NCBI GenBank assembly: GCA_964600365.1
Contig: CAZRJG010000052.1
Span: forward strand, 1-15,649
Direction of reading: 5' to 3'
DNA length: 15,649 bases
DNA from: GCA-020352575 sp964600365
GTDB lineage: Bacteria > Actinomycetota > Acidimicrobiia > Spongiisociales > JAENVV01
In this document: piece by piece, positions 8,377 through 14,301 of the stretch
How the letters are laid out: each line of letters starts with the position of its first letter
How positions within the stretch are numbered: the stretch's first letter is position 1
The notes under the pieces: generated by a model
Databases searched by the model: none
What the model was told of the DNA's origin: nothing
Seen by the model: only the letters and a program-made list of their open reading frames with translations
Position numbers and translations under genes: made by a program

Positions 8377-8792
8377 GGCTTGTCACCCGTCGGGTTCGAA
8401 TAGTGCCCGATGGCATGCGCAGTGAGGCGATCGGGGGCCCCATCGACCCACACGTCCACCTGCCCATAGATCCGAGCCGCGCCGACCCGGACGATCCGCG
8501 AGCGAGCAAGGAGATCGCCTCCCACGGCGGGACGGAGGAAGGTGATCGTCATGTCGCTCGTCACTGCCATCGGCTCGACGCCGATCTTGGTGAACACGCC
8601 GAACCACAGGGCAAGGTCGCTGATCGCGAACTGGGTCGGACCGGGGATATATCCGCCGGGCCGCACCTCCCCCTCGTCCAATGGCCACCTGACGAGCGCC
8701 TCGCCATCGCCGAGCGCCTCGCACCGGAAGCCCTGCCGCGCCGTGGAGGGGAACTCGTTGCGGAGGAACTCGTTCAGGTCGTCGGGCGTCAC
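8373..8792 (-). CDS. PaaI-like hotdog-fold acyl-CoA thioesterase
   Basis: This 139-residue single hotdog domain is the usual size for PaaI-type thioesterases. Visible family features are RPGGYIPGPTQFAISDLALW (44-63) and TITFLRPAVGGDLLARSRIV (82-101). The usual HGG of classical PaaI is replaced by PGP (50-52), while an acidic residue in the central helix (D59) is kept; this matches a known subgroup with GGxxxGP. It probably hydrolyses acyl-CoA thioesters, substrate unknown. The start is GTG at 8792, supported by GGAGGAGGGG at 8801-8810 (8 nt spacing) and a GTGA overlap with the epimerase stop. It is the last gene of the pgsA-epimerase-thioesterase operon and abuts the convergent permease gene. 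Confidence 0.85.
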   Translation of the reverse strand: MTPDDLNEFLRNEFPSTARQGFRCEALGDGEALVRWPLDEGEVRPGGYIPGPTQFAISDLALWFGVFTKIGVEPMAVTSDMTITFLRPAVGGDLLARSRIVRVGAARIYGQVDVWVDGAPDRLTAHAIGHYSNPTGDKP

Positions 8793-9760
8793 CTGAGGTG
8801 CCCCTCCTCCCGCGCCCAATCGACGAACCGACCGAGCGTCTCCTCTGCGTCGGTGTACTCGAGGCCGAGCTCGATGGTGGCGCGCCGACCGTCGTATCGA
8901 TGCCCGAACGCGATCGTCTCGAGCGCCTCGGCACAGATCGGAGCCGGGAGGCGACGCACTCGTTCGACCCGGCGTGCGACCTTGGCGGCCGCCCTCACCA
9001 CGGAGGCGGGGAGGATCGCCGTCGATGGCTTCTCTCCCACCACACGGCCGAGGAGCTCGAGGGCACGGCGACTGGAGACCGTGAATCCGTTCAGCACATA
9101 CCGCTCCCCGGCCACGCCGCGCTCGGCGGCGAGGAGATGGCCCCGGGCGCAGTCGTCGATGTCCACGATCGAGATCGACACATCCGGCAAGGCCGGCAAC
9201 GTCCCCCCGACCGCCCTGAGGAGCAACTCGCCGGTGCCCGTCGCACGACCGGGCCCCTGCACCGAGGACGGGTTCACGCACACGACCTCAACGGACCCCG
9301 GCCACGAGAATGCTGCCTCCTCCTGGAGTACCTTCGTCCGCTCGTACTGCGAGTGGAACGAGCCCCGGTGCTCGGTGAGCTCGTTCGCCACCTCACCCCT
9401 CCGCTCGCCGAGCGTGACGGCAGACGACGTGACGACCACGCGACGAACCCCGGCCAGCTCTGCCGCAGCGAGCGCATGCCGCGTCCCCTCGACGTTCACG
9501 CGCTCCATCTCGGAGGGGTCTGCCACACACAACTCGTTCACACCGGCCACGTGGAACAGCACCTCGGCACCCTCACAGAGGCGCACCACTCCCCCATCGA
9601 ACAGGGACCCCGGCACCGGCGTGCCACCCATCGCTGCCACCCGTTCGGAGAACCCCGGACTTCGGCTGAGGACCCGCACCTCGTCGCCCCGGTCGAGGAG
9701 GTGGCGGAGCACGGCGCCCCCCACGACGCCGGAGCCCCCGGTGATCGCAACGACGCTCAT
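8789..9760 (-). CDS. NAD(P)-dependent epimerase/dehydratase (extended SDR; HpnA/dihydroflavonol-reductase-like)
   Basis: This is a 323-residue Rossmann-fold extended short-chain dehydrogenase. The nucleotide-binding TGGSGVVG is at 7-14, with LFHVAG at 68-73, RVNVEGTRHAL at 87-97, VVVTSSAVTLG at 108-118 and the catalytic YxxxK pair Y139/K143. NPSSVQGPG at 163-171 matches the usual substrate-side motif. The closest recalled relatives are hopanoid-associated sugar epimerases and dihydroflavonol-4-reductase-like proteins, but the substrate is not readable from sequence. ATG 9760 overlaps the pgsA stop as ATGA, and the stop overlaps the thioesterase GTG as GTGA, so all three are translationally coupled. 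The frame extends upstream to 9856, but the Rossmann motif begins right after this ATG. Confidence 0.9.
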   Translation of the reverse strand: MSVVAITGGSGVVGGAVLRHLLDRGDEVRVLSRSPGFSERVAAMGGTPVPGSLFDGGVVRLCEGAEVLFHVAGVNELCVADPSEMERVNVEGTRHALAAAELAGVRRVVVTSSAVTLGERRGEVANELTEHRGSFHSQYERTKVLQEEAAFSWPGSVEVVCVNPSSVQGPGRATGTGELLLRAVGGTLPALPDVSISIVDIDDCARGHLLAAERGVAGERYVLNGFTVSSRRALELLGRVVGEKPSTAILPASVVRAAAKVARRVERVRRLPAPICAEALETIAFGHRYDGRRATIELGLEYTDAEETLGRFVDWAREEGHLR

Positions 9761-10302
9761 ACCCGAGCCGCAGCCCTCCGCACATGGTGGAAGAACGCCC
9801 GGAGGTACCCCCAGCCGCTCAGCACCGTGATCGCCACGGCCAACCACAGGACCCACTCATCGATGAAGAGGCCAGCCACCGGCTCGCCGAGCCGGAGGAA
9901 GGCGAAGAAGATCGCGACGAACTGGGCGCTCGCCTTCACCTTGCCCCACACCGACGGTGGGACCACGGTCCCCTCCACGGCCGTGAGGCTCCTGAGTGCC
10001 ATCACCACGAACTCACGCATGACGATCACGAGGGCCGCCCACACCGACACCCGTTCGATCGCGATGAGGACGAGGAGCGAGCCCGTCACGAGCAGTTTGT
10101 CCGCAGTGGAATCGAGGAAGGCCCCGAGGATGGACGTGACCTGCCACCTCCGGGCGAGGTACCCGTCGAAGAAGTCGGTCGCTGCGGCAACGGCGAAGAC
10201 CCCGGCGGTCAGGCCGGACGGCGCATCGGCGAGGGCAAGAGCCACCACGACCGGCGCAAGGGCGATCCGCAGCGAAGCCAACACGTTCGGGATCCGGTGC
10301 AC
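9757..10302 (-). CDS. pgsA: CDP-diacylglycerol-glycerol-3-phosphate 3-phosphatidyltransferase
   Basis: This integral membrane enzyme of 181 residues transfers a phosphatidyl group from CDP-diacylglycerol to glycerol-3-phosphate, the first step to phosphatidylglycerol and cardiolipin. The CDP-alcohol phosphotransferase signature DGxxARx8GxxxDxxxD is complete within DFFDGYLARR...GAFLDSTADK, and the N-terminus HRIPNVLASLRI is typical of PgsA. Several hydrophobic helices follow. I chose GTG at 10302; the long upstream extension to 11115 runs antisense through glpD and is not credible. A TACCAT box ends 6 nt before this GTG, so the mRNA is probably leaderless. Other phosphatidylinositol- or inositol-phosphate-type synthases share the signature, so the exact acceptor is inferred from overall similarity. 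The neighbouring glpD works on the same metabolite. Confidence 0.88.
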   Translation of the reverse strand: MHRIPNVLASLRIALAPVVVALALADAPSGLTAGVFAVAAATDFFDGYLARRWQVTSILGAFLDSTADKLLVTGSLLVLIAIERVSVWAALVIVMREFVVMALRSLTAVEGTVVPPSVWGKVKASAQFVAIFFAFLRLGEPVAGLFIDEWVLWLAVAITVLSGWGYLRAFFHHVRRAAARV

Positions 10303-10308
10303 GGGGGC

Positions 10309-10314
10309 ATGGTA
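10309..10314 (-). promoter_or_regulatory. Candidate -10 box (TACCAT) for the pgsA operon, leaderless
   Basis: The minus strand has TACCAT ending 6 nt before the GTG at 10302, the exact distance expected if transcription starts at the start codon. It lies in the 69-bp gap shared with divergent glpD. Confidence 0.5.
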
Positions 10315-10356
10315 GGTGCTCGCCCCCCGCCCTCCCGACCGTCTCCGGGGCGTTCG

Positions 10357-10362
10357 TAGACT
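10357..10362 (+). promoter_or_regulatory. Candidate -10 box (TAGACT) for glpD
   Basis: TAGACT ends 9 nt before the glpD ATG at 10372. No Shine-Dalgarno is present, which fits a leader of 0-3 nt. No clear -35 box is visible. Confidence 0.45.
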
Positions 10363-10371
10363 TGGGTCGCC

Positions 10372-11925
10372 ATGACATGGACACGCACCGACCACCGCTC
10401 CCGTCTCGATGACGAGCCACCCTTTGACGTGGCGGTGATCGGCGGCGGGGTGGTCGGCGCCGGTGCGGCGCTCGACGCCGCGTCCCGCGGGCTCCGCACG
10501 GTGATCGTCGAACTGGAGGACTACGCCTGGGGCACGTCGAGTCGATCGACGAAGATGTTCCACGGCGGGATCCGGTACCTCCCGCAGTTCCAGTTCGGCC
10601 TCGTCGCCGAAGGCCTCATCGAGCAGAAGACCCTGCAACGCACGGCCTCCTACCTCTACCGACCGCTCGAGTTCCTCACGCCGATGATCGAGGGCACGCG
10701 CGTGGCCGACCTCCCTGCCTGGGCATCGCACCCGGCGTTCGCCCCGATGGCATTCCGCCTCGGCCTCGTCGCCTACGACACGCTTGGACTCCGGGGGTTC
10801 GGCAAGCACCGTCACCTCTCGGCGGAGGAGTTCGCCGCAGCGCTCCCCCTCCTCCGCACCGAGGGACTCGAGGGCGGCTTCGGCTACCTCGACGCCCAGA
10901 CCGACGACTCCCGCCTCACCATCCAGGTGTTGAAGACCGCCGTGCGAGAGTTCGATGCGACCGCCATCAACCACGCCTCCGTCACCTCCTCCGAACGGGT
11001 CGATGGGGACTGGGTGCTCGGCGTGCACGACCACCTCTCCGACGAGGACCTCACCGTGCGGGCCCGTACCGTGGTCGCGGCCACCGGCCCGAAGGCACCG
11101 CCGGTCGACGAGCACATGCCCCTCCGCCTCAGCTCAGGCGTCCACCTCGTCGTCGACGCCAAGGGGGAGTTCCCCTCGGACAAGGGGGTCCTGCTCCCCG
11201 AGACCGAGGATGGCCGCGTGATGTACGTGATCCCGTGGGTGGGCAAGCTCCTCGTCGGAACCACCGACGTCCAGTTCGAGGGCGATCCAATGGAGCCGGT
11301 GCCATCCGATGAGGAAGTCGACTACCTCATCAGGCACTACCACCGCTACTTCGACGCCCCCTCGACCGAGGTGCTCAGCGCCTGGGTCGGGTACCGCGCA
11401 CTCAAGGACGAGGGAGGGAGCACCGCAGAGGTGTCCCGCGAGTCCGTGATCGCCGAGGTCCGACCCGGGTTCGTCCAGGTCGCCGGCGGGAAACTCACCA
11501 CGTACCGGCGCATCGCCGCGAAGGCCGTGGACGAGCTCGAGGAGAGCTTCGGCTCACTCCCTACCTCGCGCACCGGGAAGATCCCGCTCTCGGGGTCGGG
11601 CGAACGACCCGACGGGGTACCCGACAGCCTCTTCCACGGCTACGGGATCGAGGCGAGTCGCGTGCTCGCGCTCGACTCGGCCCCGCTCTCCGACGGCGTC
11701 ACGCCGAAGGGAGTCGTGCGATACGCGGTCGAGGAGGAAGGCGCGGTCACCATTGCCGACATCGCGCTTCGCCGAAGCCACCTGTCCTGGTTCGTGAAGG
11801 ACCACGGCCGTGCCGACGCCGAGGTGATCGCCCACGAGCTCGCAGCAGCGCATGGTTGGGGCGAGGAGCGAGTCACCGCCGAGCTACTGCGGTTCGAGGA
11901 CGACCTCGCGAGGGAAGGCCTCTAG
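10372..11925 (+). CDS. glpD: FAD-dependent glycerol-3-phosphate dehydrogenase
   Basis: This 517-residue flavoprotein oxidises glycerol-3-phosphate to dihydroxyacetone phosphate, passing electrons to the membrane quinone pool. The FAD-binding Rossmann motif VAVIGGGVVGAG is at 20-31, the family block STKMFHGGIRYL at 59-70 (STK-x-HGG-x-RYL type), ATGP at 237-240, VGTTD at 295-299 and the second FAD contact GGKLTTYR at 372-379. A C-terminal helical domain (about 410-517) is typical of GlpD/GlpA. Length fits GlpD; a GlpA-like assignment is possible, but no glpB or glpC is adjacent. The gene is transcribed alone, divergent from pgsA, and converges on a small ORF 4 bp beyond its stop. Confidence 0.93.
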   Translation: MTWTRTDHRSRLDDEPPFDVAVIGGGVVGAGAALDAASRGLRTVIVELEDYAWGTSSRSTKMFHGGIRYLPQFQFGLVAEGLIEQKTLQRTASYLYRPLEFLTPMIEGTRVADLPAWASHPAFAPMAFRLGLVAYDTLGLRGFGKHRHLSAEEFAAALPLLRTEGLEGGFGYLDAQTDDSRLTIQVLKTAVREFDATAINHASVTSSERVDGDWVLGVHDHLSDEDLTVRARTVVAATGPKAPPVDEHMPLRLSSGVHLVVDAKGEFPSDKGVLLPETEDGRVMYVIPWVGKLLVGTTDVQFEGDPMEPVPSDEEVDYLIRHYHRYFDAPSTEVLSAWVGYRALKDEGGSTAEVSRESVIAEVRPGFVQVAGGKLTTYRRIAAKAVDELEESFGSLPTSRTGKIPLSGSGERPDGVPDSLFHGYGIEASRVLALDSAPLSDGVTPKGVVRYAVEEEGAVTIADIALRRSHLSWFVKDHGRADAEVIAHELAAAHGWGEERVTAELLRFEDDLAREGL

Positions 11926-11929
11926 GGCG

Positions 11930-12061
11930 TCAGTCGTCATCCTTCTTCGATCGAAAGAGGCGCAGGCTGCCGAACCCGCCGATGATGGCGAGGTAGAACC
12001 CGACGTCGTGCCAACCGCGGACGTTGTCCACCTCGTAGATGCCGATGTCCTCGTTGGCCAA
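11930..12061 (-). CDS. Possible 43-residue membrane microprotein, or 3' remnant of a larger gene
   Basis: I do not recognise this protein. The frame reads from TTG 12061 (or GTG 12067, two codons longer) through a charged N-terminal half, EDIGIYEVDNVRGWHD, then a hydrophobic stretch GFYLAIIGGFGSLRLF (about 21-36), then a charged tail (RSKKDDD). Nearly all third codon positions are G or C, as in the neighbouring real genes, which argues for present or recent coding. Against a complete gene: there is no ATG, no Shine-Dalgarno and no TAnnnT box before the start, and the C6/G6 palindrome cluster begins 20 bp upstream while the frame stays open through it. It may be a gene whose 5' end was replaced by the palindromes, or a small membrane protein with a weak start. 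Its stop is 4 bp from glpD's. Confidence 0.4.
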   Translation of the reverse strand: MANEDIGIYEVDNVRGWHDVGFYLAIIGGFGSLRLFRSKKDDD

Positions 12062-12125
12062 GGACACGCAAGCCGAAGGCAGGTCCCCCCTGCAGGGGGG
12101 GACGGGACCCGTGAACGAAACGAAC

Positions 12126-12159
12126 GGGAGGGGGGTGAAAGATGTTCCTCCCCCCTCCC
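12126..12159. repeat. Perfect 10-bp inverted repeat, G-first polarity
   Basis: The left arm GGGAGGGGGG (12126-12135) and right arm CCCCCCTCCC (12150-12159) are exact complements around a 14-nt A/T-richer loop. The polarity is reversed relative to the C-first family members on either side. Confidence 0.8.
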
Positions 12160-12285
12160 ACGGCCCTACGGGCCATGGGGCCCATCCCCCCCGATGGGGG
12201 GATCCGCAGCACGCCACCAGATCGACCAACGGGGCAACAAAGGCAAGTCCCCCCGATGGGGGGATCCGCTGACAGGGCATGAGAA

Positions 12286-12310
12286 CAGGTCCCCCCATTG
12301 GGGGGACCTG
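12286..12310 (-). terminator. Perfect palindrome just after mrp, possible terminator hairpin
   Basis: Arms CAGGTCCCCCC and its exact complement give an 11-bp stem with a 3-nt loop, starting 14 nt after the mrp stop codon on the minus strand. No U-tract follows, so it is not a canonical intrinsic terminator. It is also a member of the palindrome family, and one copy elsewhere (6255-6282) is not placed as a terminator, so termination here may be incidental. Confidence 0.4.
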
Positions 12311-12324
12311 AACAAGGAGAGTCG

Positions 12325-13413
12325 CTACCGGATGACGAGGTCGGGGTGCGTCCGCACCCGGGGACGCGCCGCTTCGACGGCCTCTGCGAGCCGGTCGAAC
12401 GCCTGGGCGACCTCGCCGTCGGGATCGATCGCCCGGATCGGCGTGCCGCCGTCGGCGCCCTCGCGCATGGCGGGGAGGAGCGGGACCTTGCCGAGGAAGG
12501 GCACCCCGAGGTTCTCGGCAAGTGCCTCGCCGCCACCCGACCCGAAGATCTCGTAGCGCTTCTCGTCATCGCCGGTGAACCACGACATGTTCTCGACGAC
12601 GCCCATGAGCTCCTGGTCCACCTCGTCGGCCATGAGCCCCGCCCGCCGAGCCACCTTCTGGGCGGTCGGCTGAGGGGTCGTCACGAGCAGCATCTGGGCC
12701 CGGGGGAGGAACTGCGAGAGGGAGATCGCCACGTCACCGGTCCCGGGGGGCGTGTCGATGAGGAGGAAATCGGGGGCGTCCCAGAACACGTCGTTGAGGA
12801 ACTGCTCCATGGCCTTGTGGAGCATCGGTCCCCGCCAGATGACGGCCTTGTCGTCCCCGACGAAGTAGTCCATCGACATGACCTTCACGCCGTAGGCCTC
12901 GGGTGGGATGATCGAGTGGTGGATGAGCACCGGCGCCGGGCCGGCTCCGAGCATGCCCGGGATGGAGAAACCCCAGACATCGGCGTCCATCACGCCCACC
13001 GAATGCCCCTTCGCGGCGAGGGCCACGGCGAGGTTGGTCGTCACGGAGGACTTGCCCACCCCGCCCTTTCCCGAGGAGATGGAGATCACACGGGTACGCG
13101 AGCCGGGGGCGACCACGCCAGGGACCTTCGACGTGATCGCCGTCATCGCCTCTGCCTGCTCCTCGTCGGTCATCTCCCGCACGTCGACCTTCACGGAGCG
13201 GACCCCACCCACCTCGGCGAGCGCCTCCTGGATCGACTCCTGCATGTGCTGGTCGGACGGATGGCCCACAAAGGGGACCCTGAGCGAGACCGTTGCCGCT
13301 CCGAGGCGGCCCTTCTCCACGGACTCGACCATCCCCAACTCGCCGATCGTGCGACGGAGGAGTGGGTACTCGACGGACGCGAGCGCGTCCTCGATCGTCT
13401 GAGCGTCGGCCAT
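12325..13413 (-). CDS. mrp: Mrp/ApbC-family P-loop ATPase (iron-sulfur carrier family), without cysteines
   Basis: This is a 362-residue protein. An N-terminal MIP18/DUF59-like domain (about 5-85) is followed by a MinD/ParA-type NTPase with deviant Walker A GKGGVGKS (115-122), DADVWGFSIPGMLG (143-156) and switch II LLIDTPPGTGD (217-227). ENMSWFTGDDEKRYEIFG (274-291) follows. Family members carry or insert [4Fe-4S] clusters through a CxxC placed just after ENMS; here that segment has no cysteine, and the whole protein from this start has none. The fold and ATPase assignment is secure; the Fe-S carrier role is therefore inferred from family only. ATG 13413 is supported by GGGAG (13422-13426) 8 nt upstream. 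The gene is divergent from the winged-helix regulator gene with overlapping -10 boxes. Confidence 0.92.
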   Translation of the reverse strand: MADAQTIEDALASVEYPLLRRTIGELGMVESVEKGRLGAATVSLRVPFVGHPSDQHMQESIQEALAEVGGVRSVKVDVREMTDEEQAEAMTAITSKVPGVVAPGSRTRVISISSGKGGVGKSSVTTNLAVALAAKGHSVGVMDADVWGFSIPGMLGAGPAPVLIHHSIIPPEAYGVKVMSMDYFVGDDKAVIWRGPMLHKAMEQFLNDVFWDAPDFLLIDTPPGTGDVAISLSQFLPRAQMLLVTTPQPTAQKVARRAGLMADEVDQELMGVVENMSWFTGDDEKRYEIFGSGGGEALAENLGVPFLGKVPLLPAMREGADGGTPIRAIDPDGEVAQAFDRLAEAVEAARPRVRTHPDLVIR

Positions 13414-13448
13414 GGAAGGGTCTCCCGAGAGGATTGGGGGGTGCGCGG

Positions 13449-13456
13449 AATATAGT
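13449..13456. promoter_or_regulatory. Overlapping divergent -10 boxes for mrp (minus) and the regulator (plus)
   Basis: The sequence AATATAGT contains TATAGT on the plus strand (13451-13456) and TATATT on the minus strand (13449-13454). Predicted transcription starts are near 13463 (plus, leader about 15 nt) and 13442 (minus, leader about 29 nt, carrying GGGAG). It is the most AT-rich spot in the gap. No consensus -35 box is seen on either side. Confidence 0.5.
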
Positions 13457-13458
13457 GA

Positions 13459-13477
13459 CGAGCCCGGGAAAGGCTCG
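13459..13477. promoter_or_regulatory. Candidate operator, inverted repeat CGAGCC-N7-GGCTCG
   Basis: Perfect 6-bp half-sites flank a 7-nt spacer, between the plus-strand -10 box and the regulator's ATG at 13478. The position suits autoregulation or blocking of initiation. It also covers the weak Shine-Dalgarno (GGGAAAGG, 13466-13473), so a small RNA hairpin is an alternative. Confidence 0.35.
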
Positions 13478-14203
13478 ATGGACACCTCCGCGTTCGACCA
13501 GCAGATCGCCGACCTCACGTCGTCCCTCGGGGACCCGACGCGTCGCGGCATCTACATCACGATCCGGGAGTCGGACGAGCCGCTCACGGCGTCGCAGATC
13601 TCGGAGCTGTTCGACATCCACCCGAACGTGGCAAGGCACCATCTCGACCGCCTCGCCGGGGACGGCTACCTCACCATCTCGACCCAGCGCCCGAAGGACG
13701 GGAAGGGACCCGGAGCGGGCCGCCCCGCGAAGTGCTACTCGGCGTCGAACAAGCAGATCGACCTTCGCTTCCCCACCCGCCGGTCCAACCTCCTCTTCGA
13801 ACTACTCCTGCGCATGATCGGGGAGATCGCTGACCCCGCGGAGGCGGCGAAGAAGGCGACCGAGGTCGGCCGAGCCTACGGGAGGGAGCTCGCCGGCCAG
13901 CTCGGCTCCTCCGCCGAGGAGGGCTACGTCGAGGCGGTGACAGCACTCGCCCGGGCAATGGGCTCCGTCGGGTTCGACATGAACGAGGACCCCGACGCCG
14001 AACGCCAGCTCCTCACGCGGGGCTGCCCCTTCGGCGACATGGCGCTCAGCCACCCCGCCGTCATCTGCTCGCTCGACCAAGGGATCATCACCGGCATCCT
14101 CGAGGTCCTCGAACCGAGCATGCGCCCCGAGGTGATCCCCCACGGCCACCCCGAAGCGTGCGTGACAAAGGTCGAGTTCACGGGGACGCGCAGGCGGACG
14201 TAG
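13478..14203 (+). CDS. Winged-helix transcriptional regulator with SufR-like C-terminal cysteines
   Basis: This is a 241-residue DNA-binding protein. An N-terminal winged helix (about 8-92) contains LGDPTRRGIY (17-26), the recognition helix region ISELFDIHPNVARHHLDRL (41-59) and wing GRPAKCYS (81-88), as in ArsR/SufR-type regulators. The C-terminal domain has RGCPFGDMA (181-189), HPAVIC (192-197) and HGHPEAC (222-228), giving C183-x13-C197-x30-C228, plus C86 in the wing. SufR-type sensors bind an Fe-S cluster through clustered C-terminal cysteines; here one ligand position appears to be missing, so another metal or an incomplete set with His222/224 is possible. ATG 13478 is preferred over 13412, which would overlap the mrp start. 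The location between mrp and acnA supports an iron-sulfur or redox role. Confidence 0.85.
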   Translation: MDTSAFDQQIADLTSSLGDPTRRGIYITIRESDEPLTASQISELFDIHPNVARHHLDRLAGDGYLTISTQRPKDGKGPGAGRPAKCYSASNKQIDLRFPTRRSNLLFELLLRMIGEIADPAEAAKKATEVGRAYGRELAGQLGSSAEEGYVEAVTALARAMGSVGFDMNEDPDAERQLLTRGCPFGDMALSHPAVICSLDQGIITGILEVLEPSMRPEVIPHGHPEACVTKVEFTGTRRRT

Positions 14204-14218
14204 CCCCGCCAGCCTCCC

Positions 14219-14254
14219 GCGGGCGTGAAAGAACGACCGTTCTTTCGCCCCCGC
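14219..14254 (+). terminator. Strong hairpin after the regulator gene
   Basis: A 16-position stem (14219-14234 with 14239-14254) surrounds the loop GACC, with one G.T pair and one C/C mismatch. It starts 15 nt after the regulator's stop. No T-run follows, so it may terminate through the stem alone. Its inner part is AGAACG-AC-CGTTCT (14230-14243), whose half-sites recur around the acnA promoter, so it could equally be a protein-binding site. Confidence 0.55.
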
Positions 14255-14301
14255 ATCGATCGGCCATTCACCACGGTCCCACCACCGGGGGAATCGCCGC
14301 G

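Larger units (their letters stand above)
12081..12310. repeat. Cluster of C6/G6 palindromes between the small ORF and mrp
   Basis: This stretch fills most of the 263-bp gap 12062-12324. It holds four family copies with the pattern (GCAGG)TCCCCCC, a 3-4 nt loop, GGGGGGAyC: at 12081-12103 (loop TGCA, one extra G), 12184-12205 (loop CGAT), 12245-12268 (loop GAT) and 12286-12310 (loop ATT). A related element of opposite polarity is at 12126-12159. Smaller GC hairpins (GGCCC-TAC-GGGCC, 12162-12174) lie between. Spacing is irregular. I see no credible gene in it, though frames stay open because the repeat encodes PPxGG-type peptides. Confidence 0.85.

Noticed and set aside
8373..8792. Inactive thioesterase because the HGG motif is missing
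   Set aside because: A PaaI subgroup with GGxxxGP in this place and an acidic residue in the following helix is common, so loss of activity cannot be concluded.
7752..9830. 692-codon open frame on the plus strand
   Set aside because: It runs out of frame through the permease gene and then antisense to the thioesterase and epimerase genes. The product is repetitive in Arg, Pro, Ser and Thr with no domain.
10303..11115. N-terminal extension of pgsA
   Set aside because: The extension is antisense to glpD. PgsA proteins are about 180-200 residues and begin with the RIPN-type segment found right after the GTG at 10302.
12081..12310. CRISPR array
   Set aside because: The repeated units are short palindromes with variable loops, irregular spacing (roughly 18-103 bp) and no constant repeat of about 25-37 bp with uniform spacers; no cas gene is nearby.
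11852..12556. 234-codon plus-strand frame spanning the glpD end, palindromes and the mrp 3' end
   Set aside because: It overlaps two real genes in other frames and is kept open by the GC-rich palindromes; no domain or start signal supports it.
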